Source: Puniceicoccales bacterium
GTDB lineage: Bacteria; Verrucomicrobiota; Verrucomicrobiia; Opitutales; JAIRKQ01
Assembly: GCA_031279395.1 (NCBI GenBank)
Contig: JAITIO010000001.1
Coordinates: forward strand, 1-17,806
DNA: 17,806 nt
Direction: 5' to 3'
Position 1 is the stretch's first letter. Every line of letters starts with the position of its first letter. Under the pieces are notes generated by a model. That model was not told where the DNA came from and made no database searches. It worked only from the letters and a program-made list of their open reading frames with translations. A program made the translations under genes and the position numbers. Below are positions 14,433 through 17,806 of this stretch, one piece after another.

Positions 14433-15680
14433 ATGACTTTAATCATTCTTGGTGGCATGTTTGAAAATTTCTCAAAAACTAAAACGGCAAGGAAAATGTT
14501 TTTGTTCGACAGTTGCCGTTGTTTTTGTGGAGGGATAATAGAAGCGTTGTTTAAAAATCTTGCACTGGTAATTGCCATCCGGGTTTTCCATGCATCAAAA
14601 ACGGCCAAATCATTTTTGGTTTCCGCTGGCTTTATTGGATACTTTATCACCACCATTACTCAGGCTTTTGCAGCCAATCAAGCACGATTAACCACCATGG
14701 ACTTTTGTAAAAGGTATATGCTTACCCTTGCATTGCTTATTTTTGCTTCAATTTTTGTAAAGTCACTCACAGTATTTCTGGTCCTGATGATGCTGGCCAC
14801 CATAATTTTCAAACAACCCGTGCCCTTGATAGAAGATGCCTATGGCCAAAATTATTCTCCTAGGGAACGGGGTAGTCGACTGGCGTTTGTACTGATGGTT
14901 ATTCCTCTGGCTGCCATAGTTTTTTCCCTCATTGGAAGCAAACTGATGGATTTCAATTTGCAAAATTACAGACTAATTCTTCTCATGGTGTCTCTATCAG
15001 CCGTAGGCTCGGCGATGTCATTTGCCAAAATACCATCCCGGATCTTGCCACAGCGAAAAGGAAAATCTATTTTTTCTAACCTAAGGATCATTTTCCAGGA
15101 TAAGCTATTCGGTATGATATTGCTTTGGTGGTCATTTGCAGGGGTTGCCACTCAAATGTTAAACCCCTTACGAACAGAATTTCTCATCAATAGCATGTAT
15201 GGAATAAACGCTTCCAACATATTTGAAACGGTCGCATGCATGGCTATTCCCTATACGTTTAGGGTTTTAAGTTCATTGCTATGGGGATATTTCTTTGATA
15301 GAGCAAAACTCATAACCGTAAAATTAGCGGTTAACATTTTTGCAATACTTGGATTTTTATTATTCTTTCACTGTAAATCAAGAAACCTTATCATTTTAGC
15401 ATCCATATTTGCTGGAATTGCCTGGGGAGGAGGAGAAATAATTTGGTGTCTATGGGTGACAAAGATCGCTCCTAAGGAAAATTTCAGTTCCTACATGAGC
15501 ACAAATGTTACCATCGTCGGCTTAAGGGGAATATTGGCGCCATTTCTGGGATATGGCCTATCCCATTACCTAACGTTGCAAGAAATAAGCTATGTAGGCT
15601 CAGCCTTCGTCTTGATATCTAGTTTGGGACTTTTTTTACTTAGAAAACATCCACGACTCGCTGGGAACGGTGTACAATGA
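14433..15680 (+). CDS. Major facilitator superfamily transporter
   Basis: A ~415-residue integral membrane protein with about 12 hydrophobic segments in two halves joined by a basic cytoplasmic loop (IPSRILPQRKGKSIF, around 190-205). The second half repeats the pattern, with LLWGYFFDRAKL, a loop of the type MFS proteins have between helices. Transported substrate is unknown; nothing in the sequence points to a sugar, drug or nucleotide. The start is unsure: ATG 14433 (after a TTG at 14430) or ATG 14457, whose product begins MFENFSKTKTARKMF and which follows GGTGG. It lies 23 bases after dxr, and its stop overlaps the lgt start (ATGA), so the three are likely one transcript. Confidence 0.82.
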   Translation: MTLIILGGMFENFSKTKTARKMFLFDSCRCFCGGIIEALFKNLALVIAIRVFHASKTAKSFLVSAGFIGYFITTITQAFAANQARLTTMDFCKRYMLTLALLIFASIFVKSLTVFLVLMMLATIIFKQPVPLIEDAYGQNYSPRERGSRLAFVLMVIPLAAIVFSLIGSKLMDFNLQNYRLILLMVSLSAVGSAMSFAKIPSRILPQRKGKSIFSNLRIIFQDKLFGMILLWWSFAGVATQMLNPLRTEFLINSMYGINASNIFETVACMAIPYTFRVLSSLLWGYFFDRAKLITVKLAVNIFAILGFLLFFHCKSRNLIILASIFAGIAWGGGEIIWCLWVTKIAPKENFSSYMSTNVTIVGLRGILAPFLGYGLSHYLTLQEISYVGSAFVLISSLGLFLLRKHPRLAGNGVQ

Positions 15681-16498
15681 TTCTAGGATACTACATTCAC
15701 AGCATTAACCCATTTGCCATTAAGTTTTCCGAACGATGTTTCATCAAAGGAATTCGTTGGTACGGTATTTTTTATTTGCTGACATTCGGATTCATGTCTT
15801 TTGCACTAAATTTTTATTCTAAAAAAAACAAATCTCTCCTGTCGGGCGACCAGAATACATCTTTTCTATGCTATGCAATCATAGGAGTTATAGGTGGTGG
15901 CCGCATAGGATATATGCTTCTGTACTGCCCAGGCATATTTATCCATAACCCACTGGAAATATTTGCTATTTGGCATGGTGGGATGTCCAGCCACGGAGGA
16001 TTTGTCGGAATTATTATCGCGATGGTTATTTTTTGTAAAAAAAATAATATGCCATTGTTATCCCTTGCGGATATCTGTTCGACCATTGCGCCCTTTGGTT
16101 TTTTACTTGGCCGCATCGCAAATTTTATCAACGGAGAACTCTATGGAAAAATTACAAATGTTAAATGGGCAGTAATTTTTCCTCAAAGTAGCTATGTCCC
16201 ATCGCACCTTTCTGTGATTCCTGCCCGGCACCCTTCCCAACTCTACGAAGCTTGCCTGGAGGGCTTACTATTGTTTGTGTACATGCAAATCCGCTTCTGG
16301 ACCAAAGAAAAGATTGCCCCTGGAAAACTTAGTGGAGAATTTTTAATATTATATTCAATTTTTAGAATTTCCATGGAATTCTTTCGCGAACCCGATGCGC
16401 AACTAATTCTTGGTATGTCCCGCGGACAGTTCTATTCGAGTTTTTTACTGTTATTTGGCATAATTTTGTTGCTCAGAACACACCGCCAAAAACAATAA
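15677..16498 (+). CDS. lgt: Prolipoprotein diacylglyceryl transferase
   Basis: Inner-membrane enzyme that moves diacylglycerol from phosphatidylglycerol to the lipobox cysteine of prolipoproteins. The 273 residues contain the Lgt hallmarks in order: GGGRIGYMLLY (73-83), IWHGGMSSHGGFVG (98-111), GRIANFINGELYG (145-157, the Lgt signature with the conserved Arg, Asn and Glu), RHPSQLYEA (184-192), and FREPDAQL near the C-terminus. Seven hydrophobic segments fit the known topology. The start codon shares ATGA with the MFS stop, so its translation is coupled. It ends just before the convergent sctR. Confidence 0.95.
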   Translation: MILGYYIHSINPFAIKFSERCFIKGIRWYGIFYLLTFGFMSFALNFYSKKNKSLLSGDQNTSFLCYAIIGVIGGGRIGYMLLYCPGIFIHNPLEIFAIWHGGMSSHGGFVGIIIAMVIFCKKNNMPLLSLADICSTIAPFGFLLGRIANFINGELYGKITNVKWAVIFPQSSYVPSHLSVIPARHPSQLYEACLEGLLLFVYMQIRFWTKEKIAPGKLSGEFLILYSIFRISMEFFREPDAQLILGMSRGQFYSSFLLLFGIILLLRTHRQKQ

Positions 16499-16594
16499 TG
16501 ACACCAACAATTCCCCGTTTCACCCCTAGAAACCACCCATTTTGTCGAAAACGATTAAATCTTTGGAACGTTTTGGAAGAAATTTAGCAACACC

Positions 16595-17248
16595 CTATCG
16601 GTATGTCAGGACCAGACCATGAATTAGCCGTGACCATCCATCCACTATCACGAACAACATCAATTTAAATGGTAGAGAAATGGTCATCGGCGACACCATC
16701 ATCATACCAAGGGCAAGCAAAATATTTGAGACAATGAGGTCAACGGCAATGAATGGCAGGTATAGTAAAAATCCTATCTGAAACGCTTCCGTCAATTCGG
16801 TAACCGTAAATGCGGGAATGAGAACAATCAGGTCTTCCGGTTGCAACTTTTCTGCATCTTGCAATGGCCATAGTTTGCGGGCGGTTTTTAGGAAAAATGA
16901 TTTATGTTTGTTACTGGTATGTTTGTTCAAAAATTTTTGAATTGGTGCTTGCAAAGTATTGGCGACGGCCTTTATCTTTTCCAAAGAGTCAAACTCCATT
17001 GGAACATTTGCGCCCAAAATTCCTATTTCCTTGACCACAGGAAACATCACGTAGATGCTCAACATGATTGCTAAACCGTTGAGTACCATGTTTGGAGGTA
17101 CCTGCTGTACACCCAGCGCATTCCTGACCAGGTTCATGACGACAACCATTTTTACAAATGATGAAATCAACAAAATCACGAATGGCGCAAGTGACAGCGC
17201 GATTAGTAGTACAATTATCGTTATTGGGTTTAATGATAGATCCGTCAT
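16595..17248 (-). CDS. sctR: T3SS export apparatus protein SctR (YscR/FliP family)
   Basis: Inner-membrane core of the T3SS export gate; SctR forms the pentamer at the centre of the SctRST complex. The 217 residues have four main hydrophobic segments: N-terminal (about 9-30), 55-73, and a C-terminal pair around 150-185. The hallmark run LVRNALGVQQVPPNMVLNGLAIMLSIYVM (40-68) follows the SctR pattern rather than flagellar FliP, which typically has RTALGTPQTPP. A hydrophilic middle region (about 90-140) is normal. The start is one base after the sctQ stop. Unusually, no sctS follows: the next gene, lgt, is convergent. Confidence 0.93.
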   Translation of the reverse strand: MTDLSLNPITIIVLLIALSLAPFVILLISSFVKMVVVMNLVRNALGVQQVPPNMVLNGLAIMLSIYVMFPVVKEIGILGANVPMEFDSLEKIKAVANTLQAPIQKFLNKHTSNKHKSFFLKTARKLWPLQDAEKLQPEDLIVLIPAFTVTELTEAFQIGFLLYLPFIAVDLIVSNILLALGMMMVSPMTISLPFKLMLFVIVDGWSRLIHGLVLTYR

Positions 17249-17249
17249 G

Positions 17250-17806
17250 CTATATAAACTCCGTTACTTGAACTCCAATATTGCCATCCACACTAACCAA
17301 TTTGCCATAGCCAATAAGTTTACCGTTGGCCCTTATTTCAATGGGTGAATTGACGGGATTTTGAGAAATGAAGGTATATCCCGGTTTTATCGATTTTAAT
17401 TCTGCAAGTGTTACAGTTTTTCTGACGGTTTCAAAGGTCAAATCAAGCATTAGAGAATCCACTGCTTCCTTCCCTACCTGTTTTACTTTTGTCTGTGAGG
17501 AAGGTATCGTAGGATTAGAGATTGAGGAATCTTTTTCGCTGGGCTGCTCCGTAGAATCAGCTGACAATCCCTTCGATCCTTCTTCAATAAATTCTTTGGT
17601 TGGTTGCTCCTCCGCATTGTCCCCAGTAGCATTTTCGGCCATTGGATTATCAGGCGAATCTTTCTGTTTCGTATCATTAGATGCTTTATCGGATTGGGTC
17701 GTAGACGAATCTTCGTCGAAATCTAAAATGTCGTCCTCATCCTCGTCCTCATCTTCTGCTTCATCCTCATCTTTGTTATCTTCTCCATCTTCTCCGGTAT
17801 TTTCTT
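17250..17806 (-). CDS. sctQ: T3SS cytoplasmic sorting-platform protein SctQ, 3' part only
   Basis: The frame is open to the right edge, so the N-terminus is missing; 185 codons plus the stop are visible. The C-terminal ~70 residues (VDSLMLDLTFETVRKTVTLAELKSIKPGYTFISQNP..., ending GVQVTEFI) form a SpoA (surface presentation of antigens) domain, as in SctQ and FliN. Before it lies a hydrophilic stretch: strongly acidic at first (DEDEAEDEDEDDILDFDED, about plus 17709-17772), then rich in Ser, Thr, Gln and Pro. It appears disordered and is much longer than a simple linker between two SpoA domains. SctQ builds the cytosolic pods that load substrates onto the export gate. Position directly before sctR supports the name over flagellar FliN/FliM. 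Confidence 0.85.
   Translation of the reverse strand, partial: ENTGEDGEDNKDEDEAEDEDEDEDDILDFDEDSSTTQSDKASNDTKQKDSPDNPMAENATGDNAEEQPTKEFIEEGSKGLSADSTEQPSEKDSSISNPTIPSSQTKVKQVGKEAVDSLMLDLTFETVRKTVTLAELKSIKPGYTFISQNPVNSPIEIRANGKLIGYGKLVSVDGNIGVQVTEFI
17448..17476 (-). promoter_or_regulatory. Probable internal ribosome site and GTG start for a short SctQ-C
   Basis: Inside sctQ the minus strand reads GGGAAGGAAGCA and then GTG (17460-17462, in frame), giving an AAGGA-type site four to six bases before the GTG. Translation there would yield a 70-residue SpoA-domain protein (VDSLMLDLTF...). SctQ genes of several well-studied T3SS make such a short form from an internal start, in Salmonella SpaO at a GTG. 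An ATG four codons later (17450) is less well placed. This is inferred from position and sequence only. Confidence 0.5.

Noticed and set aside
16595..17248. Flagellar FliP instead of SctR
   Set aside because: The ALGVQQVPPNMVLNGLAIMLSIYVM run and the acidic SctQ upstream fit a non-flagellar T3SS. No flagellar gene is in the window, though FliP and SctR are homologous.

Overview
The window (about 42% GC by eye) reads as a chromosomal segment of a Gram-negative, diderm bacterium. It carries MurE with the meso-diaminopimelate signature, Lgt, an MsbA-type exporter, DXR of the MEP pathway, and two genes of a type III secretion system (T3SS). RNase HIII, a SufU-type scaffold, and an ECF sigma factor followed by a small 'LxxLLxLKRxExP'-type single-pass membrane protein together remind me of the PVC group, most likely Verrucomicrobiota (Opitutae-like) with a host-associated life. 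That placement is inference, not proof.

Layout. (1) 1-2088, minus strand: a large alpha-helical tandem-repeat protein whose 3' end lies outside the window. It is not visible as one clean ORF, because a -1 frame change at an A6 run separates a well-initiated N-terminus (strong promoter, strong ribosome site) from the repeat body. A 464-codon plus-strand ORF over the same DNA is only its mirror. (2) 2089-2537: a divergent intergenic region with a long inverted repeat. (3) 2538-3179, plus: a DOT1-like SAM methyltransferase. (4) 3244-6389, minus: an operon-like run of ECF sigma factor, membrane protein, HtrA-like protein lacking two of three catalytic residues, and RNase HIII. (5) 6467-7739, plus: a family 2 glycosyltransferase and a small membrane-anchored protein. 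(6) 7731-10835, minus: comF, accD, murE, tightly packed. (7) 10888-11325, plus: sufU. (8) 11390-13174, minus: MsbA-like ABC exporter. (9) 13252-16498, plus: dxr, MFS transporter, lgt. (10) 16595-17806, minus: sctR, preceded by the 3' part of sctQ.

Most of the window is envelope housekeeping: peptidoglycan precursor (MurE), fatty-acid initiation (AccD), isoprenoids (DXR), lipoprotein lipidation (Lgt), and lipid or glycan export (MsbA, glycosyltransferase). The ECF sigma unit looks like an envelope-sensing module built around a probably inactive HtrA homologue.

The points most worth a second look are the frameshifted solenoid-repeat gene next to a DOT1-like methyltransferase in a T3SS-bearing genome (both are candidate host-directed proteins), the dead HtrA, an AccD that has lost three of its four zinc-ribbon cysteines, and an acidic SctQ with a likely internal start for a short SctQ-C form.
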